A stretch of 64,000 nt of DNA from Murinocardiopsis flavida (GTDB taxonomy: Bacteria; Actinomycetota; Actinomycetes; Streptosporangiales; Streptosporangiaceae). Location: assembly GCF_003014485.1 (NCBI RefSeq), contig NZ_PYGA01000006.1, forward strand, positions 1 to 64,000. Reading direction: 5' to 3'. Positions 51,453 through 59,221 of the stretch are shown piece by piece; the stretch's first letter is position 1; every line of letters begins with the position of its first letter. Both the position numbers and the translations under genes were made by a program. Below the pieces are notes generated by a model. The model saw nothing but the letters and a program-made list of their open reading frames with translations. It did not search any database and had not been told where the DNA came from.

Positions 51453-52130
51453 ATGGTGGAAAAAGTCAACCAAAAGGTCAAGGGTTCGCGCTCCTATGGG
51501 CAGTTCTGCGCCCTCGCGCGCTCGCTGGACGTCGTAGGCGACCGGTGGACGCTGCTCATCGTGCGCGAGCTGCTGCCGGGTCCGATGCGCTACACCGAGC
51601 TGAAGACCTCGCTCAAGAGCATCGCGACGAACCTCCTGTCCGCGCGGCTGAAGACCATGGAGGCGAACGGGATCGTCGAGCGTCGTCTCGAGGACGCGGG
51701 CGTCGTCTACGCCCTCACACCGTGGGGAGCGGGGCTGCGAGAGCCGATGGAAGGGCTCGGCCGGTGGGGCGCGCCGCTGCTGGCGACCGGCCAGGGCAAC
51801 GACGTCTTTCAGCCGCGCTGGCTGACCCTGGCGCTGCCTGCCCTCCTCCGAGGCGCGACCGCCTCTCCTCCCGTCGAGCTCGGCATCGAGACGGACGGTT
51901 TCCTCATGGCCCTGAGGGTCGACGAAGACGGCCCGAGCGCATTCGTGCCCGATCGGGATCCGGCCTCAGTATTCACTGCCACTCCCGACGTGGTCGTTGC
52001 TCTAGCCGCTGGAGCGATCAGCATCGAGCAGGCGGTCGCCGCGGGCGAGTTCCGGGGCGACTCGAACGTTCTCCGAACCGCGTTCGGCCCTGTTCGTGCG
52101 AATTTGACTCCGCTGACTAACGGCGACTGA
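51453..52130 (+). CDS. HxlR-family regulator with SCP2-like C-terminal domain
   Basis: A 225-residue regulator. The HxlR winged HTH (about 10-100) reads GSRSYGQFCALARSLDVVGD, RWTLLIVRELLPGPMRYTEL and IATNLLSARLKTMEANGIVE. The C-terminal 110 residues form an SCP2-like domain (FTATPDVVVALAAGAISIEQ) that may bind lipids. The ATG follows the operator directly with no ribosome site, so a leaderless message is likely. A GTG one codon later is an alternative. It probably represses itself and the DUF1761 gene. Confidence 0.88.
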   Translation: MVEKVNQKVKGSRSYGQFCALARSLDVVGDRWTLLIVRELLPGPMRYTELKTSLKSIATNLLSARLKTMEANGIVERRLEDAGVVYALTPWGAGLREPMEGLGRWGAPLLATGQGNDVFQPRWLTLALPALLRGATASPPVELGIETDGFLMALRVDEDGPSAFVPDRDPASVFTATPDVVVALAAGAISIEQAVAAGEFRGDSNVLRTAFGPVRANLTPLTNGD

Positions 52131-52449
52131 CGACCACGGAGAAGCGCAGGCTGCCGCGGATGCAAGCATCCCTGTCCTCGGCTGGCTCGTGGTCACCGGC
52201 AGCGCTCCGCTGCCACCCGCATGACCAAAAGCCAGCGACCGATGCCGAGCCACACGCTCCTGTCGACGTCGAGTGCCCCGCAAGTCAAGCAACGTCAACA
52301 ACGTCCTGACCCGCAACACCTAGCCAGCGCCCAATCCGGCGTTCTTTCCGGCGGCGCCCTATCCGGCACCCCAAAAGCCCAAGCGCCTGTCGCGAATGCT
52401 CGCGAATGCTCGCGAATGGTCGAGGTTCAGAGGCCCGAATCCGTAAAGG
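52131..52449. other. Convergent spacer with short repeats
   Basis: Between the HxlR-type and ASCH-like genes I see no gene. At 52391-52420 CGCGAATGCT is repeated three times, the last with one change. The stretch 52330-52375 has several TCCGGC units. No strong terminator hairpin was found. Confidence 0.6.
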
Positions 52450-53040
52450 TCAGCGGGGAGTGGTGTCGATGCGTTGCAGGAGCGCGGTTCCGCGTGGGGA
52501 GATGCGGTAGCCGGTGCCGAGGCTCTCCGTCAGGCCGAGGTCCTTCAACCGGCGCACCCGGCGTTTGAGCCGGTCGCGCTCGCAGCCCAGCGCCGCCGCC
52601 AGGTCGGCGGCCCGCAGCGCCGGGCGCTCGGCGATGGCGCGGAGCAGCGCCGCGGTCCACGGGCCCTCCGGTCCCGCCGCCCGGTCCAGTCGGGCGAGGC
52701 GCGCGAGGACGTCGTCCAGTGCCGCGCCGTCAAGGCCGGTGTCGGACCGCAGTGCCGTCCGCGGGTCGGGGCCCGCGTAATGGAGCCGGATGCGGTACAG
52801 CGTCCCCCCATGCCGACGCAGCCCGGCGAGCAGTGCGGCGGCCGACGGCGCGCCCGCGGCCAGTGCGTCGGCATCGCCGACCTCCGCCGGGTCGACCGCC
52901 TCGACGGCGTCGACCTCAAGAACCCCCACTGCTGTTCGCATGCGCGCGCCCGCCGCGATCCGCGGCCGGTCCCACCTGCGGAAGGCCAGGGTGACCCGGC
53001 CCTCCGCGATCCCCGTCAGCACTTCGCTTGTGAACAGCAT
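52450..53040 (-). CDS. ASCH-like domain protein with C-terminal winged helix
   Basis: A 196-residue protein. The N-terminal part (LFTSEVLTGIAEGRVTLAFR then RWDRPRIAAGARMRTAVGVL) resembles the ASCH domain, a PUA-like fold thought to bind RNA or modified nucleotides. The C-terminal 70 residues look like a winged helix (RAADLAAALGCERDRLKRRV, RLKDLGLTESLGTGYRISPR). I chose the ATG with GGGAGG upstream; the longer frame is a Gly/Gln repeat artefact. It may act in translation or gene control. The exact role is unknown. Confidence 0.75.
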   Translation of the reverse strand: MLFTSEVLTGIAEGRVTLAFRRWDRPRIAAGARMRTAVGVLEVDAVEAVDPAEVGDADALAAGAPSAAALLAGLRRHGGTLYRIRLHYAGPDPRTALRSDTGLDGAALDDVLARLARLDRAAGPEGPWTAALLRAIAERPALRAADLAAALGCERDRLKRRVRRLKDLGLTESLGTGYRISPRGTALLQRIDTTPR

Positions 53041-53153
53041 CGGCGTCCTCCCCTGCCCGGCCCCATGCCCAGATCCCTGTCCGGCTCCTTGTCCTGCTCC
53101 CTGTCCGGCCCGCCGGACGCCGCAGTACGCGCGCGGCCCGGCATACTGCGGTT

Positions 53154-53990
53154 GTGACTCCTGCATACCTCGACTCGCCCGCCCCCGTCGCACTGGCCCA
53201 CCGGGGCGGTTGGGTCACCGATGCCGCCGGGCGGGTGCGCACCGAACTGGAGAACACCGCGACCGCGTTCGGGAACGCGATCGGCCTCGGGTACCGCTAC
53301 CTGGAGACCGACGTGCACGCCACCGCCGACGGTGTCCTCCTCGCGTTCCACGACCCCACGCTCGACCGCGCCACCGACCGCTCCGGCGCCATCGCCGACC
53401 TGCCCTACGCCGAGGTCGCTCGCGCCCGGGTCGGCGGCAGCGAACCCGTCCCCGTCCTTGAGGACCTGCTCGGCTCCTGGCCCGAGGCGCGGTTCAACAT
53501 CGACCTCAAGTCCGACGGCGCGATCGGCCCGCTGCAAGGGGTACTGCGCCGCACCCGCGCGTGGGACCGGGTGTGCGTGGGCTCCTTCGACCAGGGGCGG
53601 CTGGAGCGGGCGCGGCGCGGCTTCGACCACCCGGTGGCGACCTCGTGCGGGCCGGTCGACGTCGCGCGGCTGCGCCTGGCGTCGCTCTCGGCGGCACTGC
53701 GCCCGCTCGCACGCCGCGGGGTGGCGTGCGCGCAGATCCCGCCGACCCACCACGGTTTCCCCCTGCTCAGCAGGGACCTCATCACCACCGCCCACCGGTT
53801 GGGGATGCAGGTGCACGTGTGGACCGTCAACGACACCGGGGTCATGGGGCGGCTGCTCGACGCGGGGGTCGACGGCATCGTCACCGACAACGTGCTCGGC
53901 CTGCGCAGCGTCCTCACCGAGCGGGGCGACTGGCACAATACGTCCACGTCCGGCACGCGGACACCCGGAACGTCCGCACCCGGCGTCCCG
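53154..53990 (+). CDS. Glycerophosphodiester phosphodiesterase (stop codon missing)
   Basis: A GDPD-family enzyme that hydrolyses glycerophosphodiesters to glycerol 3-phosphate. It has VALAHRGGWVTD, GYRYLETDVHATADGVLLAF and HDPTLDRATDRSG, which carry the catalytic His, Glu and Asp, then EARFNIDLKSDGAIGP and MQVHVWTVNDTGVMGRLLDA with GVDGIVTDN. The domain ends near residue 260, yet the frame has no stop: it remains open through the MFS gene in another frame to TGA 55437. A TGA at 54008 in a neighbouring frame looks like the original end, so one small indel near 53940-54000 is likely. The end given here is only where the protein character stops. Confidence 0.75.
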
Positions 53991-54027
53991 GACACCGCCT
54001 CCCCCGCTGAGAAGAGACCCCCACGCC

Positions 54028-55407
54028 ATGCCCACCCCTCCCCCGGCCGCGGGCGCGCCGCCAGAGGCCGGCGACCCGGCCTCGCCCGCCGAACGGCGCG
54101 CCTGGTACATGTACGACTGGGCGAACTCGGTGTTCGTCACCTCGGTCGTCACCGTCTTCATCGGCCCCTACCTGACCACGGTGGCGCAGGCCGGTGCCGA
54201 CGCCGACGGGCGGATCAGCGTCCTGGGCTGGTCGATGTCGGCGACCTCGCTGTACCCCTACGCCACCTCGCTGTCGGTGCTGCTCCAGATCGTGCTGCTC
54301 CCGGCGATCGGCGCCCTGGCCGACCACACCGGGCGCAAGCGCGCCCTCATGGGCGCGCTGGCCTACATCGGGGCGGTGACGACCACCGGGCTGTACTTCG
54401 TCCAGGGCGACGGCTACCTGCTCGGCGCCGGCCTGTTCGTCGTCGCCAACCTGGCGTTCGGCGCCTCGATCGTGGTCTACAACGCGTTCCTCCCGGAGAT
54501 CGCCGCGCCGGACGACCGCGACAAGGTGTCGTCGCGCGGCTGGGCCACCGGCTACGGGGGCGGTTTCACGCTCCTGCTGCTGAACCTCGTGCTCTACCTC
54601 CAGCACGAGAACTTCGGCCTCGACGAGGGCCATGCCGTGCGCATCTGCATGGCGTCGGCCGGGGTGTGGTGGGCGCTGTTCGCCCTGATCCCGCTGGCGC
54701 GGCTGCGCGACCGGCGCCGCGCGGGCACCCCCGATGCGCCGCAGTCCGGGGGACGCGCGGTGCGGGCGAGCTTCCGCCAACTCGGCCGCACCCTGAAGGG
54801 GCTCCCCGCCTATCCGGGCACCCTGCTGTTCCTGCTCGGCTACATCCTCTTCAACGACGGTATCCAGACCGTGATCGCGTTCGCCTCGACATTCGCCGAC
54901 CAGGCGCTCGACCTCGACCAGACCGTGCAGATCGGCACCATCCTGATGGTGCAGCTCGTGGCGGTCGGCGGGGCGCTGCTGCTGGGGATGCTGGCCCGCC
55001 GGTTCGGCACCAAGCGGACCATCCTCGCGAGCCTGGTCGTGTGGTGCATGGTCGTGGGCGCAGCCCAGTTGGTCCAGCCGGGGTCGGCGGTGCAGTTCTA
55101 CATCCTCGGGTTCTTCATCGCCATCGTGCTGGGCGGCACTCAGGCGCTCTCGCGCTCGATGTTCAGCCATCTGATCCCGCCGGGCAAGGAGGCGGAGTAC
55201 TTCGGGCTGTACGAGATCAGCGACAAGGGGTCGGCGTTCCTCGGCGCGCTCACCGTGGGCGTCGTGCTGGACGCCACGGGCGACGACTACCGGCTGGCCA
55301 TCCTGTCGCTGCTGGTGTTCTTCGTGCTCGGGTTCGTCATCCTGGCGGCGGTGAACATCCCCAAGGCGATCGCCCGCGCCGGCAACCCGGTGCCGGCGCG
55401 GATCTGA
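54028..55407 (+). CDS. MFS transporter of the UMF1/Atg22-like type
   Basis: A 459-residue membrane protein with about twelve helices. The opening AERRAWYMYDWANSVFVTSV followed by VTVFIGPYL is the hallmark of UMF1/Atg22-like transporters. Loop 2-3 has ALADHTGRKRALMGALAYIG, and the second half has GTLLFLLGYILFNDGIQTVI and LGGTQALSRSMFSHLIPPGK. Yeast Atg22 exports amino acids from the vacuole; the bacterial substrate is unknown. It follows the GDPD gene by about 40 bases and was probably co-transcribed with it. A very strong terminator lies ten bases downstream. Confidence 0.9.
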   Translation: MPTPPPAAGAPPEAGDPASPAERRAWYMYDWANSVFVTSVVTVFIGPYLTTVAQAGADADGRISVLGWSMSATSLYPYATSLSVLLQIVLLPAIGALADHTGRKRALMGALAYIGAVTTTGLYFVQGDGYLLGAGLFVVANLAFGASIVVYNAFLPEIAAPDDRDKVSSRGWATGYGGGFTLLLLNLVLYLQHENFGLDEGHAVRICMASAGVWWALFALIPLARLRDRRRAGTPDAPQSGGRAVRASFRQLGRTLKGLPAYPGTLLFLLGYILFNDGIQTVIAFASTFADQALDLDQTVQIGTILMVQLVAVGGALLLGMLARRFGTKRTILASLVVWCMVVGAAQLVQPGSAVQFYILGFFIAIVLGGTQALSRSMFSHLIPPGKEAEYFGLYEISDKGSAFLGALTVGVVLDATGDDYRLAILSLLVFFVLGFVILAAVNIPKAIARAGNPVPARI

Positions 55408-55416
55408 ACCCTGCCG

Positions 55417-55458
55417 CGGCGGGGCCCCGGGACGCCTGAGCGTCCCGGGGCCCCGCCG
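55417..55458 (+). terminator. 19-bp perfect hairpin after the MFS gene
   Basis: Positions 55417-55435 and 55440-55458 pair over 19 bases with no mismatch around the loop CTGA. TT follows. The readthrough frame of the GDPD gene meets its only stop in this loop. Confidence 0.9.
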
Positions 55459-55529
55459 TTGCCGCAAGGGCACCGCCGCTACAACGGCACCGTTGCGACC
55501 AGGGAGCCGTCGCTACAAGGGCACCCGTG

Positions 55530-56975
55530 CTACAAGGGGCGCCGGTGCGTCACCCACTCCGGCTCGGTCCCGTCGAGCGCGGGGATCCGTGCGTCGCGCA
55601 GTGCCGCGGCACCGCCGTCGAGTCCGGCCCACCGCCGGACCGTCGCGGTTGCGGCCTCGCGGTCGGGGCCCGACAGCGCGGCGATGGTCGAACCGTGAGT
55701 GCCGCCGGGGGCGACATAGCGGTGGGAGTCCTGGCCCGGCGCGGACCCCGGGGTGAAGGGCTCGGCCGACCACGGGTCGTACTCGCCGTCCACGAACAGC
55801 ATCTCGGTGCCGCTCTTGCGCACCCACCGGTCGATGTCGGGCATGGCGCGGTTGTCGTGCCGGACATCGGCCAGCTCGTCGGGCAGGTAGCTGCGCGCCT
55901 GGTACAGGCCCTTGTACCGGAGCAGGCCCTTGAGGTGACTTGTGGGCACGCTGGGCGTGCCGAGCTGGTTGACGGCCTGGTAGTAGTACGGGACGTAGGG
56001 CAGGGTGCCCTGGTCGGTGTAGGGCTCGAAGCCCACGGCGTTGTCGAGGAAGGCCGCGATCTCGGCGGTGGGCGCGTCGGCGGCCGGGACCTCACCGCAG
56101 CCGGCCATGCCCGTGTACTGCCAGAAGATGTAGGCGGTGTCGAGCACCAGCATCTCGAAGGCGCGGTCGGAGCTGCCGATGGTCCGGTCGAAGGTCCAGC
56201 CGTTGTCGGCGGCGAGCCCCTCGTAGTGGTCCACGAGTTCGCCGCGGCGCTCCAGCGCGGTGCGCTGCACGGCCTCCAGGTCCTGCTGGCACGCCGGGTC
56301 GTCGCCCACGGTGTCGAAGAAGTCGATGTAGGCGCGGTCCTCGCGGTCGATGTTGTCGTGCGGTGCGACGTAGGCGACCGTGCCGTTGACGTCGTCCGGG
56401 TAGAAGCGGCGGTGGTACACCGAGGTCATGCCGCCTTTGGAGCCGCCGGTGGAGAGCCACGCCCCGGTGTAGATCGCGTCGATGGCGTCGACGATGCGGT
56501 GGTGGTCGGCCGCCGCCTGTTCGATGTCGAGGTCGTCCCAGTCGGTCGGGTCGGGGCGCGACGGCCCGAAGAAGCGCTGCTCGGTGGAGACCTGGTTGCC
56601 GTCGACCAGCCGGGTGGGTTCGGACCTGCTCGGTGTGGTGCCCACGCCGTAGCCGCTGGTCTGCAACACGGTCGGGCGGTCGAAGCCGCGGTGCAGCAGG
56701 GTGAGCCGCTGCTCGAACGAGCCGCCATCGGGGTCGTCGTGGTCGGCGGGCTGGGTGTAGGCGAGCACGAAATAGCGGAAGCCGGGTTCGGTGGGCTTCT
56801 CCTCGACGACGGTCAGGCCGGGGATCTCGGTGAGGCGGTCGCGGATGTCGTCGGGCTGCGCCGGGGCCGCGGCCACGGGGGCGGCCATGGCGGTCGGGAG
56901 CGCCAGGATCGACGCGGTGAGGAGCGACAGTGCGGCGGTACGGAACGCCGCCAGGGGGAAAGTCGGGTGGTCCAA
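55530..56975 (-). CDS. Secreted S28-type tripeptidyl/prolyl aminopeptidase
   Basis: A 481-residue secreted serine peptidase. The signal peptide includes AAFRTAALSLLTASILALPT then AMAAPVAAAP. The alpha/beta hydrolase domain has the nucleophile in AWLSTGGSKGGMTSVYH (Ser near 177), the Asp in LFVDGEYDPWSAEPF (near 398) and the His in YVAPGGTHGSTI (near 423). This fits the S28-like tripeptidyl aminopeptidases of actinomycete mycelium. The TTG start has GGAGGT seven bases upstream. Together with the S1E protease it points to external protein digestion. Confidence 0.88.
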   Translation of the reverse strand: MDHPTFPLAAFRTAALSLLTASILALPTAMAAPVAAAPAQPDDIRDRLTEIPGLTVVEEKPTEPGFRYFVLAYTQPADHDDPDGGSFEQRLTLLHRGFDRPTVLQTSGYGVGTTPSRSEPTRLVDGNQVSTEQRFFGPSRPDPTDWDDLDIEQAAADHHRIVDAIDAIYTGAWLSTGGSKGGMTSVYHRRFYPDDVNGTVAYVAPHDNIDREDRAYIDFFDTVGDDPACQQDLEAVQRTALERRGELVDHYEGLAADNGWTFDRTIGSSDRAFEMLVLDTAYIFWQYTGMAGCGEVPAADAPTAEIAAFLDNAVGFEPYTDQGTLPYVPYYYQAVNQLGTPSVPTSHLKGLLRYKGLYQARSYLPDELADVRHDNRAMPDIDRWVRKSGTEMLFVDGEYDPWSAEPFTPGSAPGQDSHRYVAPGGTHGSTIAALSGPDREAATATVRRWAGLDGGAAALRDARIPALDGTEPEWVTHRRPL

Positions 56976-57224
56976 CCCAGGTACCTCCGGGGTGTGGGAA
57001 CGGACCCAGTGGCGCGCGGTCCGCGCCTCCGGATGAACGGGATCCTCCGTATCCGCCCGCTGCGAGTCAAGCCCTACCGCTGCGGCACCGCCGGTTTCGG
57101 TGATTTGCCCGAAGATGTCGATCCTTGGCGAGACACAGTCGCGCCGAACCTCCGGGAAACACCCTCTCTGGGCGATATTGAGCGAATGGGCCGCAGTGAT
57201 CTCGATTTCAGGGAGATGACGCCG

Positions 57225-57629
57225 ATGAGGGCTCGAATCGGATCCGCGGCGGCGGCCGCCGCGGCACTGACCGGACTGCTGTCGCTGAGCGGGTGCGGCG
57301 AGAAGGAGGTGACCGAGCTTCGCGGCGTGACCGGCGATCTCAGCGCCGCCTTGCTCCGCCCCGAGGCCGAGGAGGCGTTCGAGCAGAACGGCCACCCGGT
57401 CGACGGCAAGCTCGACTGCGCGCACGACGCCGAGAACACCGGCGACGTCGTGGTCACCTGCACGGGGACCGGCAAGGACGACGAGAAGCTCAGTCTCACC
57501 GCCACGCTCGACCCGGTGCGCATCGCGAAGCAGGAATCCGACGACTACGGGCTGCCCGGCGAGTTCGTCGGCCTGCTCGACGGCGAAGAGCTGTTCATCA
57601 GCAACTGCTTCAACTGCAAGGCCGGCTGA
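57225..57629 (+). CDS. Small DUF4333-like lipoprotein
   Basis: A 134-residue lipoprotein. The signal peptide (SAAAAAAALTGLLSLSGCGE) ends in a lipobox. The mature part, HPVDGKLDCAHDAENTGDVV and VTCTGTGKDDEKLSLTATLD, resembles DUF4333, a small secreted domain common in actinobacteria. Four Cys suit two disulfides, one in the C-terminal ISNCFNCKAG. Two ATGs are possible; the second has GGGAG at a suitable distance. Function is unknown. Confidence 0.75.
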   Translation: MRARIGSAAAAAAALTGLLSLSGCGEKEVTELRGVTGDLSAALLRPEAEEAFEQNGHPVDGKLDCAHDAENTGDVVVTCTGTGKDDEKLSLTATLDPVRIAKQESDDYGLPGEFVGLLDGEELFISNCFNCKAG

Positions 57630-57647
57630 CCGGAGCACCCGGCCGAT

Positions 57648-57674
57648 GGGCGCCCCGCACAGTTCGGGGCGCCC
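57648..57674. terminator. Bidirectional hairpin between convergent genes
   Basis: GGGCGCCCCG at 57648-57657 pairs perfectly with CGGGGCGCCC at 57665-57674 around a seven-base loop. It lies between the lipoprotein stop and the stop of the convergent membrane protein gene. Confidence 0.8.
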
Positions 57675-57711
57675 TCTCGCGCGCCGCGGCACCGAGGAAC
57701 ATCCGTGCCGG

Positions 57712-58200
57712 TCAGGACGCCGCGACGCCCGCGACGATCACCGCTCCCGGCAGCAGCGGAGCCAGCGAGGACGTGCGGAGCCACCACCGGGGCCAGCGCG
57801 GCAGGACGGCCAGCAGGGTGAGGGGGACCCCCGCCAAGCAGGCCGGCACCCCGAAGATGAAGGTCAGCAGGAGCAGGTTCACGACGCCGTTCTGCCACCA
57901 CTGGGGATCGGCCGCGAGCGTCAGGAGGAACCCGAAGCCGAGGCCCGGGACGCACGAGCAGGCCGCCACGTAGACGATCTCGTCTTCGAGGTCCCTCTTC
58001 AGGGCGCACAGCAGTACCAGCGGCATCGCGAAGACGACGTGGCTGATCAGGAGCGAGAACACCGCCGGCACGAGCGGCGACGCACCGCTGTACGACGCGG
58101 CCGCGGCCGCCAGCGTCCAGCACACCGCGAGCACGGTCCCGCTGAGGGCGAGGATCTGGGCCACGGCGTCGGACCGCCCTACCGGGGAACTCAACGACAC
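57712..58200 (-). CDS. Four-helix membrane protein, family not recognised
   Basis: A 162-residue protein with four hydrophobic segments: ILALSGTVLAVCWTLAAAAA, AVFSLLISHVVFAMPLVLLC, VNLLLLTFIFGVPACLAGVP and SLAPLLPGAVIVAGVAAS. A Cys pair in VYVAACSCVPGLGFGFLLTL is notable. The GTG start has GGAGGCAGCG directly before it. I know no family with this pattern. It stands divergent from rbpA across 448 bases and convergent with the DUF4333-like gene. Confidence 0.65.
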   Translation of the reverse strand: MSLSSPVGRSDAVAQILALSGTVLAVCWTLAAAAASYSGASPLVPAVFSLLISHVVFAMPLVLLCALKRDLEDEIVYVAACSCVPGLGFGFLLTLAADPQWWQNGVVNLLLLTFIFGVPACLAGVPLTLLAVLPRWPRWWLRTSSLAPLLPGAVIVAGVAAS

Positions 58201-58581
58201 CGCTGCCTCCGGGGAGGGGACCCCGGGGGCCGGGTCCCGCACCCGTAGCGTCCCACGGGCGCCGCCCCCGGGCCAGTGCCCGACCGGACCGCGGCGTATC
58301 CGGCACCCGGACCGCGGCGTATCCGGGACCCGGGGCGCGCCGGACCGGTACCGTACCGCCGGGATGTTTCCGACCCGCGTCCGGTGGACAGGCATCAAGG
58401 GCGGGATGTCGACGGACTCCACCCCGTTCGGGCAAAACTTTGACAATGACGTCTTTACCTGCGCCGATTCGGCTTCCCTCCCCCGGGGCAGGGGCGGCAG
58501 AATGCGGTGAACGCGGCGGCGGTGCACGATCCGGTCAACGGCGGTCGAACATCGCCGCACGGTTGGATTACCGACGTCCGG

Positions 58582-58607
58582 GGAATCTTGACACGGAACG
58601 ACGCGTT
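58582..58607 (+). promoter_or_regulatory. SigR-type promoter of rbpA
   Basis: GGAAT at 58582-58586, 18 bases, then GTT at 58605-58607 matches the GGAAT-N18-GTT consensus of thiol-stress sigma factor SigR/SigH. In Streptomyces rbpA is a known SigR target. A TTGACA sits inside the spacer at 58589-58594 but has no proper -10. The rest of the 448-base gap shows only an upstream Cys/Arg-type open frame of no merit. Confidence 0.8.
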
Positions 58608-58648
58608 ACACCCACGAGACCGCAAGAGCGCCTGGAGGCACGTACACG

Positions 58649-59029
58649 ATGGCCGAGCGAGCACTTCGCGGAACACGACTCGGGGCAACGAGCTACGAGA
58701 ACGACCGCAACACCGACCTGGCCCCGCGCCAAGAGGTGACCTACGACTGCCCGCGGGGTCATCGCTTCTCCATTACATTCGCGACTGAGGCCGAGATCCC
58801 GTCGAGCTGGGAATGCCGCTTCTGCGGCGACAGCGCGCTGATGGTCGACGGCCGCCAGCCGGAGGAGAAGAAGGGCAAGCCCGCGCGCACCCACTGGGAC
58901 ATGCTGCTCGAACGCCGCAGCGTCGAGGACCTCGAAGAGGTTCTCGCCGAGCGCCTCGCGCTGCTGCGCGCGCGCCGCAAGGAAGAGCAGGAGCACATGC
59001 GCGTCGCCAGGCAGCGCCAGACCGTCTGA
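58649..59029 (+). CDS. rbpA: RNA polymerase-binding protein RbpA
   Basis: A 126-residue protein with the highly conserved opening MAERALRGTRLGATSYENDR, the zinc-binding core DCPRGHRFSITFATEAE and SSWECRFCGDSALMVDG, and the sigma-interaction region EEKKGKPARTHWDMLLERRS. RbpA binds the principal sigma factors and RNA polymerase and stabilises the open promoter complex. The ATG and the SigR-type promoter upstream agree. The gene stands alone, as usual. Confidence 0.97.
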   Translation: MAERALRGTRLGATSYENDRNTDLAPRQEVTYDCPRGHRFSITFATEAEIPSSWECRFCGDSALMVDGRQPEEKKGKPARTHWDMLLERRSVEDLEEVLAERLALLRARRKEEQEHMRVARQRQTV

Positions 59030-59049
59030 GCACCCGGCACCGGCACTTC

Positions 59050-59079
59050 GGGGCCCGCGGCCGACCGGCCGCGGGCCCC
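59050..59079 (+). terminator. 13-bp hairpin terminator after rbpA
   Basis: GGGGCCCGCGGCC at 59050-59062 pairs perfectly with GGCCGCGGGCCCC at 59067-59079 around GACC. The identical hairpin recurs at 61338-61367, and some flanking bases are also shared. Confidence 0.85.
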
Positions 59080-59221
59080 ACCCATGCCCGCACCCCCCGA
59101 CCAGACTCACCACGCGCTGCCGGCGGCAACCACCCCGCGCACGTCCGCGCGATCCCACGTGGCTCACGCCATCCCACCCGCGGAATCCGCCCCGCGCACG
59201 TCCGCCAATGCGCGCTGTGGC

